DNA of 41,906 nucleotides. Origin: Parendozoicomonas sp. Alg238-R29 (lineage in GTDB: Bacteria > Pseudomonadota > Gammaproteobacteria > Pseudomonadales > Endozoicomonadaceae). The notes beneath the pieces are model-generated. The model did no database searches. It was given only the letters and a program-made list of their open reading frames with translations, and was not told where the DNA came from. Shown here one piece after another: positions 25,697 through 33,922 of this stretch. Both the position numbers and the translations under genes were made by a program. The stretch covers positions 1 through 41,906 of the forward strand of contig NZ_CAMZOG010000037.1 of the NCBI RefSeq assembly GCF_947331445.1. Reading direction: 5' to 3'. How positions within the stretch are numbered: the stretch's first letter is position 1; every line of letters begins with the position of its first letter.

Positions 25697-25832
25697 AGTA
25701 ATTCCTCAGTGGTGTCCGGTCATCCGTGACCTGCTAATTAATTACTATGTCTCGCTGCTGAAAAAATATCCAGTCTTAGGGGCTGCTGATGTTTTGCGTT
25801 CGGCTCAATGATTACGAAAAATTAATAGCCCT

Positions 25833-27437
25833 TTAGAGCTCTTCGTGTTCAAGCGCTGCTGACGTATTGGCATAAGCTCGTACAGGTTTCACCTTGAGTT
25901 TCAGACGAATGCTCTGTTCCTGGGGGTCCAGTCGGCGAGTGATATCTTCGATAATAGCTGTGGTGCCGTTAGCTATAGCGGAGATGTAGATCCCGTCACG
26001 AAGTTTTAAAAAGAATTCACGGCCAAGTGGTCCCCAGGCACCAACATGTTTGCTGGTAGCATCGATAGCACCTGTCGCGATAGTACCTGTCGAGTCGTAA
26101 TAACGTAAAGTCGCATTGGCGATAAAGCTGATGGAGAGATAACTGACAGCCATTGCTAAAGGTGTAGCTTTGGAGTCTCCCAGATAAGGTTTGATTGTGT
26201 CTCTACCGACCAGATTACCAAGAGAGAAACCGGCCATTTTGGCAAAACTGCCTGCTGCCAGTTTCACTAAATGCGCTGCATTATTATTAGTGTCGAGTTT
26301 GTAAAGGATGGTGTAAACGCTACCGGCAATAGGGAGGGCAATCGACGAAATAATCGCATGAGTGCCGATGTTTTCCAGTGATTTGCTGTCAGTGTAAGAG
26401 CCAACAAAATCTTTGATAAATGGGGTAGTGGCAGTACTTACACCCAAAATAGTGGCATTACTGATTTTGCTGTGCAGATCGGATGTTGCTTTACCAACAT
26501 AATCCTCAATGCAACCTGACAGCAAAGTATACAAGCCACCAGTCATAGCGCCACCAAGGGCTGCTGTGGTAATTTTTCTGACTTCGGGAGACAGACCGAC
26601 AACCTTGTCGATCATAAATCCGGGAACTTCACCCAAGAAAAGGTTGGAAGCTTTCACTGTCTGTGACTGAGCGAAGAATTGTGTTGCTTTTCCAAGAGAT
26701 AAATGCTCTTTGTCGCCCACGGATTTCAGGCCGCCGCCACCAAATAACATAACCGCAATAGCTCCTTTTGCTGCCCACTCAGGAGGGATAATCCCACCTA
26801 AATGATGGTTCTGATCTTCAAGCGCATTGGCGAGAGTGCTTTCAACTTCCTCCACAAGGTTGCTGACTGTGGCCAGAACCAGATAATGACCCATATTGAT
26901 TCTTAAATTAGTACTGGTAAAGTCAAGGTTCTTTTGGCGGTACCAATCGTTCCTGGTAAGGTCGCCATTCATTTTGATTGGCAGTCCTGTCGTTGATTCA
27001 ATACCACCCAAAGCGGCGATGGCTCCAGCCATAGGGATTAGTACCCGACCCCAGCTTTCAAGGCGGGAACGGCGTGGGCGCTGATCAACGACTTCCCAGT
27101 CAAAATCCATTTCACTGTCGGCATACTCTTCACCTAAAGAGAGAGGCAGGGATAGGTCAGAGGATTGTTTTCTTCTGTCAAAGTCAAGATTTTCGGTTTT
27201 TGTGCCCAGTTCACTGGTATCCAGGTGGATGTGGGCAAGATTCTTGAGCAGGTCGTTGCGAATGTTCAGTTTGGTTGTGCCTGTACTGTCCGTTTGAGTA
27301 CGGACGTTTCCTGATTTGTCTTTATAGAGAACAACCAGAGTGGGAGCCGGTTCCTCTGCTCTCACTGAAGAAATCCATAAGCTGGTTAAAAGTAGACATA
27401 ACGGATAACAGAAGGTTTTTCTCAGAAATCCCGACAT
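25833..27437 (-). CDS. Exported protein of unknown function, 534 aa
   Basis: I do not recognise this protein. A clear signal peptide (KTFCYPLCLLLTSLWISSV, cleavage near VRA-EE) sends it to the periplasm or beyond. Residues to about 120 are polar and charged. The rest is a series of Ala/Gly/Ser/Thr-rich hydrophobic stretches (for example IPMAGAIAALGGI, ITTAALGGAMTGGLYTLLSG, IISSIALPIAGSVYTILY), suggesting a membrane-inserting helical bundle. The C-terminal tail is charged. ATG 27437 is chosen because GAGG lies 9 bases upstream; TTG 27455 or ATG 27446 would extend it slightly. No neighbour explains it. Confidence 0.8.
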   Translation of the reverse strand: MSGFLRKTFCYPLCLLLTSLWISSVRAEEPAPTLVVLYKDKSGNVRTQTDSTGTTKLNIRNDLLKNLAHIHLDTSELGTKTENLDFDRRKQSSDLSLPLSLGEEYADSEMDFDWEVVDQRPRRSRLESWGRVLIPMAGAIAALGGIESTTGLPIKMNGDLTRNDWYRQKNLDFTSTNLRINMGHYLVLATVSNLVEEVESTLANALEDQNHHLGGIIPPEWAAKGAIAVMLFGGGGLKSVGDKEHLSLGKATQFFAQSQTVKASNLFLGEVPGFMIDKVVGLSPEVRKITTAALGGAMTGGLYTLLSGCIEDYVGKATSDLHSKISNATILGVSTATTPFIKDFVGSYTDSKSLENIGTHAIISSIALPIAGSVYTILYKLDTNNNAAHLVKLAAGSFAKMAGFSLGNLVGRDTIKPYLGDSKATPLAMAVSYLSISFIANATLRYYDSTGTIATGAIDATSKHVGAWGPLGREFFLKLRDGIYISAIANGTTAIIEDITRRLDPQEQSIRLKLKVKPVRAYANTSAALEHEEL

Positions 27438-27540
27438 TGGCAACATCCTCAACAAAATCAGCGGAGGATAAAGCGTAGACCCGGTTAGAGTACCTGCAAG
27501 AGAAAGGCAGACTCAGATACAGAAAAAACAAGAAAATCAC

Positions 27541-27570
27541 ACAATTCCCGGGAAAATTCCCGGTAATTGT
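27541..27570. terminator. Hairpin terminator after the RCK antiporter gene
   Basis: ACAATTCCCGGGAA pairs with TTCCCGGTAATTGT over 14 bp with one mismatch. It lies directly after the stop of the minus-strand antiporter gene, with a T-rich stretch further along the minus strand. Confidence 0.7.
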
Positions 27571-27572
27571 AG

Positions 27573-29549
27573 TTATTTCCCCCTTAATAGCAGGTTCTCT
27601 CCCTGCTCAACCTGTTGCTGGGTGCCTTTCAGTAACAGCGCGTCACCAGGTTGAAGAATGAATGTTTCTTCCAGGTTCAGAGGAGAGTCATTACGGCTGA
27701 TGCGCTTAATGCCAAGGCCTCCTTTCAAGGGAATATCGCCAACAGTTTTGCCTACAGCCCAGGCGCTATCGGGAAGGGTAACGCCATGAAGCAGTTCGCA
27801 AGGGTCGCCTTCTACTGTGTGCAGTGTTTCTGATTGACCAAAGAAAAAGCCGTGGAGGATATCGTAGTGCTCACGGCGAACAGACTGGATTCGTTTGGCA
27901 ATAGTGTGTTCAGGCTGGCCAAGCATGGTGAGCACATGGCTGACGATAACAAGGCTGGATTCCAGTACTTCAGGCACCACCTGTGTGGCCCCATCTTCTT
28001 TCAGTTGCCGCAACTTGCTGTCATCCCGGGTTCTGATCAGAACCGGAACACGGCTGTTCACTGAGCGAATGCCTTTCAAGGTGTCCTGGGCAGCTTGGGA
28101 ACTGTCAATACAGATCACTACCATCCGTGCTCTGTCTAGCCCAGCGGCATGAAGTAATTCTGTCCGTCGACAGTCGCCAAAGAATACCGGTTCTCCAGCC
28201 CGGTTGGCTTCCCGTACATGGATTGGGTCATCATCTATTGCCACAAAAGGGAGGTGATCTTCCCGCAGGAAATGGCTGATAGCCTGACCAACACGTCCAT
28301 AGCCAAGAATCAGAATATGCTGGTCCACGTCGCCAGTCTGCTGACTGATAACATCTGTTTCATTATGGGGTTCTTTTTCCTGTTTGCGCCCGGCAAGCAG
28401 GTCAGCGATTGCGCCACTATAGCGAATCAGCAGAGGTGTTGCTGCCATGGAAACAATGGTCACAGACAAAATAAAAGAGCTGGTGCTGGGGCGAAGCAAT
28501 TCATGCTGATTGGCAAGCGCCACCAGGGCAAAGCAGAACTCACCACTTTGGGCCAGCGATATGCCGGTGCGGATAGCGGCTTTCTGACCGTGATGAACAA
28601 ACCAGGCCAGCATGGTGATCATGGACGCTTTAAACAGTATTAATCCAGCGGCGGCCAGCAGAATCATGTACCAATTGGAGATAAACAGATCCAGGTTGAG
28701 CATCAGGCCAACAGATACAAAGAACAGGCCCAGCAAAATATCCCGGAACGGACGAATATCCGTTTCTATCTGGTGGCGATAATGACTTTCACCCAGCATC
28801 ATGCCGGCTACGAAACCACCCAATGCCATGGAGAGGTCAAGTAGGTGGGTCAGCCATGCAGCCATCAAACAGACAACAATGGCACTAAGTACAAACAGTT
28901 CTTCCGATTTGGTGCGGGCAATTTCATGGAACATGCGTGGCAGTATCCACCGGCCAACCAGCACCATAAAAGCAATAAAACCGATGCCTTTGCCAAGGCT
29001 GATTAACAATGTTTCGCTCAGGCTGGCTCCACCAATGCCAGCCAGGGCAGGTATCAGAATCAGGAATAAAACAGCAGCGATATCCTGGAATATCAGGGTA
29101 CCGATAGTCAGCTGTCCATGACGGGAGCGGAGTTCATTCCGGCGTGTCAGTTCCTTGGAGACAATGGCTGTAGATGATAAAGAAAGGCCTGCGGCCATAA
29201 CCAGAGTGCCAGCCGGAGAGAAACCAAGCAGTAATCCGCAAAAACCGATTAAAAGCGTGCAGATCATCACCTGCAAGCCACCCAGACCAAACACAATGCG
29301 ACGCATGGCGAGCACATTGGCAAGAGAAAACTCCAATCCCAGAGAGAACAATAGGAAGACAACGCCGAACTCTGCAAGCAGAGTGATATCGAAGCTGGAA
29401 TCAATAATACCGGTAGCAGTAGGCCCAAGAGCCAGGCCTACCATCAGATACGCCAGTGTGTCGGGTATGTGCAGGCGATGACAGAGGGCAATTGCAAACA
29501 CAGAGACAGAAAATATAATCAGCAGCTGATTGAAAAAGCCGAAATCCAT
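27573..29549 (-). CDS. CPA2 monovalent cation:proton antiporter with RCK (TrkA-N and TrkA-C) domains
   Basis: Predicted K+/H+ antiporter of the YbaL/KefC type. The 658-aa protein has about 12 membrane helices (TLAYLMVGLALGPTATG, VFLLFSLGLEFSLANV, LSSTAIVSKELTRR, GTLIFQDIAAVLFL, MALGGFVAGMMLGES, GISLAQSGEFCFAL). A TrkA-N Rossmann domain begins at ILILGYGRVGQAIS near residue 415, with acidic IDDDP that prefers NAD(H). A TrkA-C domain ends the protein (LPDSAWAVGKTVGDIPL, LQPGDALLLKG). Nucleotide binding presumably gates transport. It is divergent from the cobT fusion. Confidence 0.94.
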   Translation of the reverse strand: MDFGFFNQLLIIFSVSVFAIALCHRLHIPDTLAYLMVGLALGPTATGIIDSSFDITLLAEFGVVFLLFSLGLEFSLANVLAMRRIVFGLGGLQVMICTLLIGFCGLLLGFSPAGTLVMAAGLSLSSTAIVSKELTRRNELRSRHGQLTIGTLIFQDIAAVLFLILIPALAGIGGASLSETLLISLGKGIGFIAFMVLVGRWILPRMFHEIARTKSEELFVLSAIVVCLMAAWLTHLLDLSMALGGFVAGMMLGESHYRHQIETDIRPFRDILLGLFFVSVGLMLNLDLFISNWYMILLAAAGLILFKASMITMLAWFVHHGQKAAIRTGISLAQSGEFCFALVALANQHELLRPSTSSFILSVTIVSMAATPLLIRYSGAIADLLAGRKQEKEPHNETDVISQQTGDVDQHILILGYGRVGQAISHFLREDHLPFVAIDDDPIHVREANRAGEPVFFGDCRRTELLHAAGLDRARMVVICIDSSQAAQDTLKGIRSVNSRVPVLIRTRDDSKLRQLKEDGATQVVPEVLESSLVIVSHVLTMLGQPEHTIAKRIQSVRREHYDILHGFFFGQSETLHTVEGDPCELLHGVTLPDSAWAVGKTVGDIPLKGGLGIKRISRNDSPLNLEETFILQPGDALLLKGTQQQVEQGENLLLRGK

Positions 29550-29660
29550 GTTCTGTGTCCCCTGAGCTTTTTGTTATGGTCTGAAAATTATGATCTTAAA
29601 ATAATTATGCAGCTGTATGATTTCAAAAACATTTTACGCGGGCTTCATCTGCTTTGCACG

Positions 29661-29715
29661 ACACTGTTTTTCCGTTATCGACACTGTTTTTCCGTTATCG
29701 GTACTGTCAGTGTCG
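29661..29715. repeat. Tandem 20-bp duplication and overlapping inverted repeat upstream of cobT
   Basis: The unit ACACTGTTTTTCCGTTATCG occurs twice in tandem (29661-29680, 29681-29700). The second copy boundary also gives CGACACTG at 29679, which is the reverse complement of CAGTGTCG at 29708. A short GCTC/GAGC hairpin with seven T residues follows at 29724-29744. No cobalamin riboswitch elements are seen in this 254-base gap. Confidence 0.8.
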
Positions 29716-29803
29716 TTCTTCACGCTCTATGACGAGCTTTTTTTAAAGAATGAAAACCTGCACGCTTATAGCATAGCAGCATGAATCAAACAGGAAGTGT
29801 TCT

Positions 29804-31108
29804 ATGGACAAAGTCCTCTTTCTCACGACATCTGGTTGTCATCTTTGTGAACAAGCCTGGGGGGTGATGGAACGTTTGCCGCTATTATCTCCGGTTGAAA
29901 TTGAGATTGTTGATATCGCGGATGATGACGCACTGATTGAAGAGTATGGTGAACAGATTCCGGTGATACTGAGTGAGGCCGATCAGAAAGAGTTGGTTTG
30001 GCCATTTTCTTTGGCGGACCTGCGTTTGTTTTTTGAGGGATTACCTGGGAATCTGCCACTAAACTGGTTGACGCAATCTTGCCAGACAATAAATAAGTCT
30101 GCGATCAAAGCAGCTCATGCTCGCCAACAGCAGCTGACAAAACCTGCAGGGTCTCTTGGTATTCTTGAGCCGTTGGTTGAAGTTCTGGCCGGTCAACAGG
30201 GGCGGGAAAAGCCTTCACTGAATAATGTTGCCATAACGATCTTTACTGGTGATCACGGTGTGGTTAATCAGGGGGTCTCAGCTTACCCGGCGGAAGTGAC
30301 TACACAGATGGTCGGTAACTTTGTTAATGGAGGCGCTGCTATATCTGTTCTGGCCAAAGAGCAAAACTGTCATCTCAGTATTCTCGATATGGGAACCAGT
30401 CAGTCACCTCTAGGGTGGCCCGGGGTGCATGACTTTTCTGCCGGGCAGGGTACAGCCGATTTCACCGAGCAGCCAGCGCTGACCAAAAGCCAGCTCGACT
30501 GGTGTCTGGCCGCAGGGGCGGCTCATATAGACAGTCTTTTGAATGATGAACTTGATCTGTTTATTGCCGGTGAAATGGGAATTGGCAATACCACCGCAGC
30601 CGCCGCGATTTGTTGTGCTCTAACAGGCCTGCCTGCGGAGTATCTGGCTGGGCGGGGAACAGGTCTTAATGATGCTGGTTTGATTCGCAAACAGAACATC
30701 ATTAATAAAGCCCTCGATAAATACAGTGAAAGCCTCAAACAACCATTGGAAGCACTCCGGTACCTGGGAGGCTTTGAAATAGCCGCTATTGTCGGTGCCG
30801 TAATTCGCTGTGCCCAGAGAGGTGTTCCCGTTCTTGTGGATGGCTTTATTGTGACTGCTGCTGCGTTGGTGGCCTGTCGCCTTTTGCCTGCTGTAAGAGA
30901 GTGGTTATTGTTCGCCCATAAATCGGCGGAACCTGGGCATCAGTTGATTATGGAGTATCTTGAGGTCGAGCCTCTGTGTGATTTTGGGATGCGCCTTGGT
31001 GAAGCCAGTGGTGCAGCCGTTGTTTTACCTTTATTGCGAATGACCTGTGAGCTCCACAGTCAGATGCATACTTTTGCTGAGGCTGGCGTTGCAACCAGTG
31101 GAGAGTAA
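29804..31108 (+). CDS. cobT: Glutaredoxin-like domain fused to nicotinate-nucleotide-dimethylbenzimidazole phosphoribosyltransferase
   Basis: CobT makes alpha-ribazole phosphate from dimethylbenzimidazole and nicotinate mononucleotide for the lower loop of B12. The 434-aa protein is about 80 residues longer than usual. Residues 1-80 are a DUF836 glutaredoxin-like domain with CHLC (Cys12, Cys15) and a cis-proline-type IPVIL. CobT follows from about residue 95: LTKPAGSLGILEPL, TIFTGDHGVVNQGVSAYP, GEMGIGNTTAAAA, GRGTGLNDAG, and catalytic Glu400 in MRLGEASGAA. There is no stop and no ATG at the junction, so it is a true in-frame fusion. btuF starts 1 base after the stop. Confidence 0.93.
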   Translation: MDKVLFLTTSGCHLCEQAWGVMERLPLLSPVEIEIVDIADDDALIEEYGEQIPVILSEADQKELVWPFSLADLRLFFEGLPGNLPLNWLTQSCQTINKSAIKAAHARQQQLTKPAGSLGILEPLVEVLAGQQGREKPSLNNVAITIFTGDHGVVNQGVSAYPAEVTTQMVGNFVNGGAAISVLAKEQNCHLSILDMGTSQSPLGWPGVHDFSAGQGTADFTEQPALTKSQLDWCLAAGAAHIDSLLNDELDLFIAGEMGIGNTTAAAAICCALTGLPAEYLAGRGTGLNDAGLIRKQNIINKALDKYSESLKQPLEALRYLGGFEIAAIVGAVIRCAQRGVPVLVDGFIVTAAALVACRLLPAVREWLLFAHKSAEPGHQLIMEYLEVEPLCDFGMRLGEASGAAVVLPLLRMTCELHSQMHTFAEAGVATSGE

Positions 31109-31109
31109 T

Positions 31110-32018
31110 TTGATCTGTTTTTTTCGATTGCCCGTTTTTCTTGGGGCTTTACTGAGTTGCTTATCTATTGGCTTTATTCAGGCAAAACCTGTGACGGTGA
31201 TAGATTCCATCGGGAAAGAGGTTTCAATGCCAGACCTGCCAAAGCGTATTGTCAGCCTGGCCCCCCATGCAACCGAACTTCTGTTTGATGCTGGTGGAGG
31301 AAACCGACTGGCGGCAGTAACAGGCAGTAGCGATTTTCCTGAAGAAGCGAATAAACTGCCCAACCTTGGGCCTTATAATTCAATTTCACTGGAAGCGATC
31401 CTGATTTACAGGCCAGATCTTGTACTGGCCTGGCCCAGTGGTAATTCTCCAGAAATATTAAAACAGCTCGAGAACCTGAAAATTCCTGTTTATAACTCTG
31501 AGCCTCGCAGTGTTGAAGCTATAGCAGGAGATTTGCGGGCTCTCAGCACTCTGGCTGGGGGGGATGCTGGAATCAAAAAGGCTGAGGGACTTTTGCGACG
31601 GTGGCATGAGTTGGCCAATACCTATCAGGAACGCCAAACTGTCCCTACCTTTCTGGAGGTTTGGAATAATCCGCTGATGACCCTGAATGGTGATCATATG
31701 GTGTCTTCGGTGATGAAGGTGTGTGGCGCGGAAAATATTTTTGCCGACGCTCCGGTGCTTGTACTAAGGGTTTCACGTGAAGATGTTATTGCACGCACTC
31801 CCTACCTGATTGTTGAGGGTGATCACACCGACCGTGTTGGAACAGATGTTCTTTATAACGAATGGAAGAAATATTCGATGATTCCGGCGGTAAAGAATCG
31901 GGATGTGTATACCATTGATGGCAGCCTGCTTCTCAGGCCCACACCTCGGATAATCAAGGGTACCCAGCTGTTTTGTGAGTATGTTGAGCATGCCCGTTCG
32001 TTTATGCCATCACCATAA
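31110..32018 (+). CDS. btuF: Vitamin B12-type ABC transporter periplasmic binding protein (BtuF-like)
   Basis: Periplasmic binding protein of the helical-backbone (TroA/BtuF) class, likely binding cobalamin or cobinamide. The proposed TTG start at 31110 lies 1 base after the cobT stop and has GGAGAG upstream. It yields a clean signal peptide (PVFLGALLSCLSIGFIQA-KP). The mature part shows KRIVSLAPHATELLFDAGGG, NLGPYNSISLEAILIYRPDLV, WNNPLMTLNGDHMVSSVMKVCGA (as separate conserved blocks). Final length is 302 aa. The BtuC permease and BtuD ATPase are not in this window. Linkage to cobT supports corrinoid salvage rather than iron or haem. Confidence 0.85.
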   Translation: MICFFRLPVFLGALLSCLSIGFIQAKPVTVIDSIGKEVSMPDLPKRIVSLAPHATELLFDAGGGNRLAAVTGSSDFPEEANKLPNLGPYNSISLEAILIYRPDLVLAWPSGNSPEILKQLENLKIPVYNSEPRSVEAIAGDLRALSTLAGGDAGIKKAEGLLRRWHELANTYQERQTVPTFLEVWNNPLMTLNGDHMVSSVMKVCGAENIFADAPVLVLRVSREDVIARTPYLIVEGDHTDRVGTDVLYNEWKKYSMIPAVKNRDVYTIDGSLLLRPTPRIIKGTQLFCEYVEHARSFMPSP

Positions 32019-32103
32019 AATTTAAGTGTGGTAGTTGTGGGTGCTGATTGGCATAAGCCGGCCAGCATGAGATAGTTTTCAAAACAATTGAAATAAAAGA
32101 TGT

Positions 32104-32991
32104 ATGGGGGAAGGCATGCAGGGGCTGAACGAGCAGCAGAAAGCTATTTTGCTCCGGCGGGCATCCAGGGCGTCAGTCGCTACGGCCACTGTCCTGCTGA
32201 TAGCCAAGCTGGTGGCTTGGGGAATGACCGGTTCAGTCAGTATTCTGGCTACCTTTATGGATTCTCTACTGGATGCTTTTGCATCGGTGATTAATCTTGT
32301 CGCTATTTCCATCGCTTTAAAACCTGCCGACGAAGATCACAACTATGGCCACGGTAAAGCCGAGCAGCTTGCGGCGCTTGCGCAATCAGCCTTTATTGCT
32401 GGTTCCGGTTTGTTCCTGATTCTTCATGCTGTTGATGGGATTCGCCACGGAGGGGGTATAGAAAACAAACAGGTTGCTCTGGCGGTGATGGCTTTGTCTA
32501 TGGCGTTGACCATGGCTTTGGTTGTTTACCAGACTCATGTGGTGAAATTAACCGGGTCGTTGGCTATTCAAACTGACTCAATGCATTACCGTATGGACTT
32601 GCTGACAAACCTGGGTGTTGTTTGCGCATTAATTATGGTTGCGGCTGGCTTTCCGGAGGCTGACCCGGTTATCGGTATGCTGATTGCCATTTATATGATT
32701 TTCAGCGTTGGTAAAGTGGCCTGGCAGGCTATTCAGATGTTGATGGATCAGGCCCTGGATCAGGAAAAAGAGCAACTCATCCGGGAGCAGGTGCTGGCTG
32801 TGGAGCAAGTTCTTGATCTTCACAATCTGCGCACCAGAATGTCTGGAGTGACACCTGTTATTCAGCTGGATCTGGATCTGGATGGCAATTTGTCACTGGA
32901 AGAGGCTCACGATATTGGCAAGGCCGTTCAGAAGCAGCTGCTGAAGCATATGCCGGATGCAGATATCACCATTCATCTTGATCCGAATTGA
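32104..32991 (+). CDS. fieF: Cation diffusion facilitator, FieF-like metal efflux protein
   Basis: Proton-coupled exporter of divalent metals (Zn, Fe, Cd) from the cytoplasm. The 295-aa protein has six membrane helices. The transport-site residues of FieF are conserved: DSLLD (Asp53, Asp57) and HYRMD (His161, Asp165), with the loop motif HNYGHGKAEQLAALAQ. The C-terminal cytoplasmic domain (LHNLRTRMSG, IQLDLDLDG, ADITIHLDP) mediates dimerisation. ATG 32104 or 32116 could start it; the latter has GGGGGA nearer. It follows btuF by 85 bases without a terminator. Confidence 0.92.
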   Translation: MGEGMQGLNEQQKAILLRRASRASVATATVLLIAKLVAWGMTGSVSILATFMDSLLDAFASVINLVAISIALKPADEDHNYGHGKAEQLAALAQSAFIAGSGLFLILHAVDGIRHGGGIENKQVALAVMALSMALTMALVVYQTHVVKLTGSLAIQTDSMHYRMDLLTNLGVVCALIMVAAGFPEADPVIGMLIAIYMIFSVGKVAWQAIQMLMDQALDQEKEQLIREQVLAVEQVLDLHNLRTRMSGVTPVIQLDLDLDGNLSLEEAHDIGKAVQKQLLKHMPDADITIHLDPN

Positions 32992-33031
32992 AGACAAAGC
33001 GGGCTATCTCCTTTCGTATTGAACAGGGGAG

Positions 33032-33068
33032 AGTTATTCAACAACAGTTATTCAACAACAGTTATTCC
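33032..33068. repeat. Tandem 14-bp repeat, 2.6 copies
   Basis: AGTTATTCAACAAC occurs at 33032-33045 and 33046-33059, and a third partial copy AGTTATTCC begins at 33060. It overlaps the 3' end of the acetyltransferase remnant. Confidence 0.85.
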
Positions 33069-33239
33069 GAAGGAGTGTTCGTCGTAAAACTCATTATTTC
33101 TGAACACCTGTTTTTCAGTATGCCTTCCTCTCGGTAGCCACACTTTTCAAGAACTCTCATAGACGCTCTGTTGGGATGATATACACGGGCGAAAATCTTT
33201 TGGCTGTCCAAGTGTTCAAAGGGCTGGATTTTCCTTTTT
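33062..33239 (-). pseudogene. GNAT acetyltransferase C-terminal remnant
   Basis: On the minus strand an open stretch of about 58 codons reads KIFARVYHPNRASMRVLEKC, then GYREEGILKNR, the C-terminal acetyl-CoA-binding helix pattern of RimJ/RimL-type N-acetyltransferases. The end then drifts into a non-family sequence; an alternative frame gives NEFYDEHSFG, closer to family, so a frameshift is likely. No start and no N-terminal half are present. The rest of 32992-33364 contains only the 14-bp repeat and a CCCCG/CGGGG inverted repeat. Confidence 0.65.
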
Positions 33240-33364
33240 AGGATGTTTTTGATGTGTGTTGTCCGGTCAATTCATTACAGCCCCGACCCTTGACAACGGG
33301 GCACACTTATTATTTTGAATGCTGATATGACGTTGTTGAGCTATTTTTGACGTCCTAATCAAGA

Positions 33365-33922
33365 ATGAGTTCAACTGCGATGCAGGGTGTTCTGGCTGGA
33401 TTTACGATGTTGCTTGCCGTTCAAGTAAGTCTCTTAACGCCTTATGGGGTAGCTGAAGATACAGTCGATATTATTGGTACGGTTGTTAATGAGCTTTCTG
33501 TAACAGTTGAACAGGCGCAGAGGGGAGTTGGAGCCATTCTGGCAGCATCGAAAAAGAAGATGTCTGCCGAGAGTTACGAGCAATTACAGGGGGTGATTCT
33601 TAATGAATCCTGGCTGATCGAAAGGATGCCACCTGTGATATTGAAAGAAGGCATCGATGAGAATTCTGATGTCGGCATACAGGAGACTCTCACTGCTCAG
33701 TTTGGGATGCTCCAGCTGCCGCAAACCATGAAATCACAGTTTGCAATGGTAATGCTTGCTCATATTCATTCTATTGATGGCCTTCAGTTGAGCGGGGAGT
33801 TCCGCAACTCACTGCCAGCAGAGTTGTTTGGCACAGTGCGCGTAGAGGGATGGGAATGGAAGGAATTAGTACTACGGGTGATCACAAAACTGATTATGGC
33901 AATAATGGATGACTTTTTATGA
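33365..33922 (+). CDS. Small exported protein, DUF2780-like
   Basis: A 185-aa protein with a signal peptide (AGFTMLLAVQVSLLTPYGVA, cleavage near VA-ED). The mature part resembles DUF2780 (VcgC/VcgE) in pattern: VTVEQAQRGVGAILAASKKK followed by MSAESYEQLQGVI, then FGMLQLPQTMKSQFAMVML and a C-terminal Leu-rich end. The family match is by eye and moderately sure; its function is unknown. The ribosome site is poor. Its TGA stop lies inside the first of four 14-bp tandem repeats. Confidence 0.65.
   Translation: MSSTAMQGVLAGFTMLLAVQVSLLTPYGVAEDTVDIIGTVVNELSVTVEQAQRGVGAILAASKKKMSAESYEQLQGVILNESWLIERMPPVILKEGIDENSDVGIQETLTAQFGMLQLPQTMKSQFAMVMLAHIHSIDGLQLSGEFRNSLPAELFGTVRVEGWEWKELVLRVITKLIMAIMDDFL

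Noticed and set aside
29550-29803. Cobalamin riboswitch before the cobT fusion
   Set aside because: No conserved B12-box elements are seen in the 254-base gap, and the repeats there do not build the expected core.
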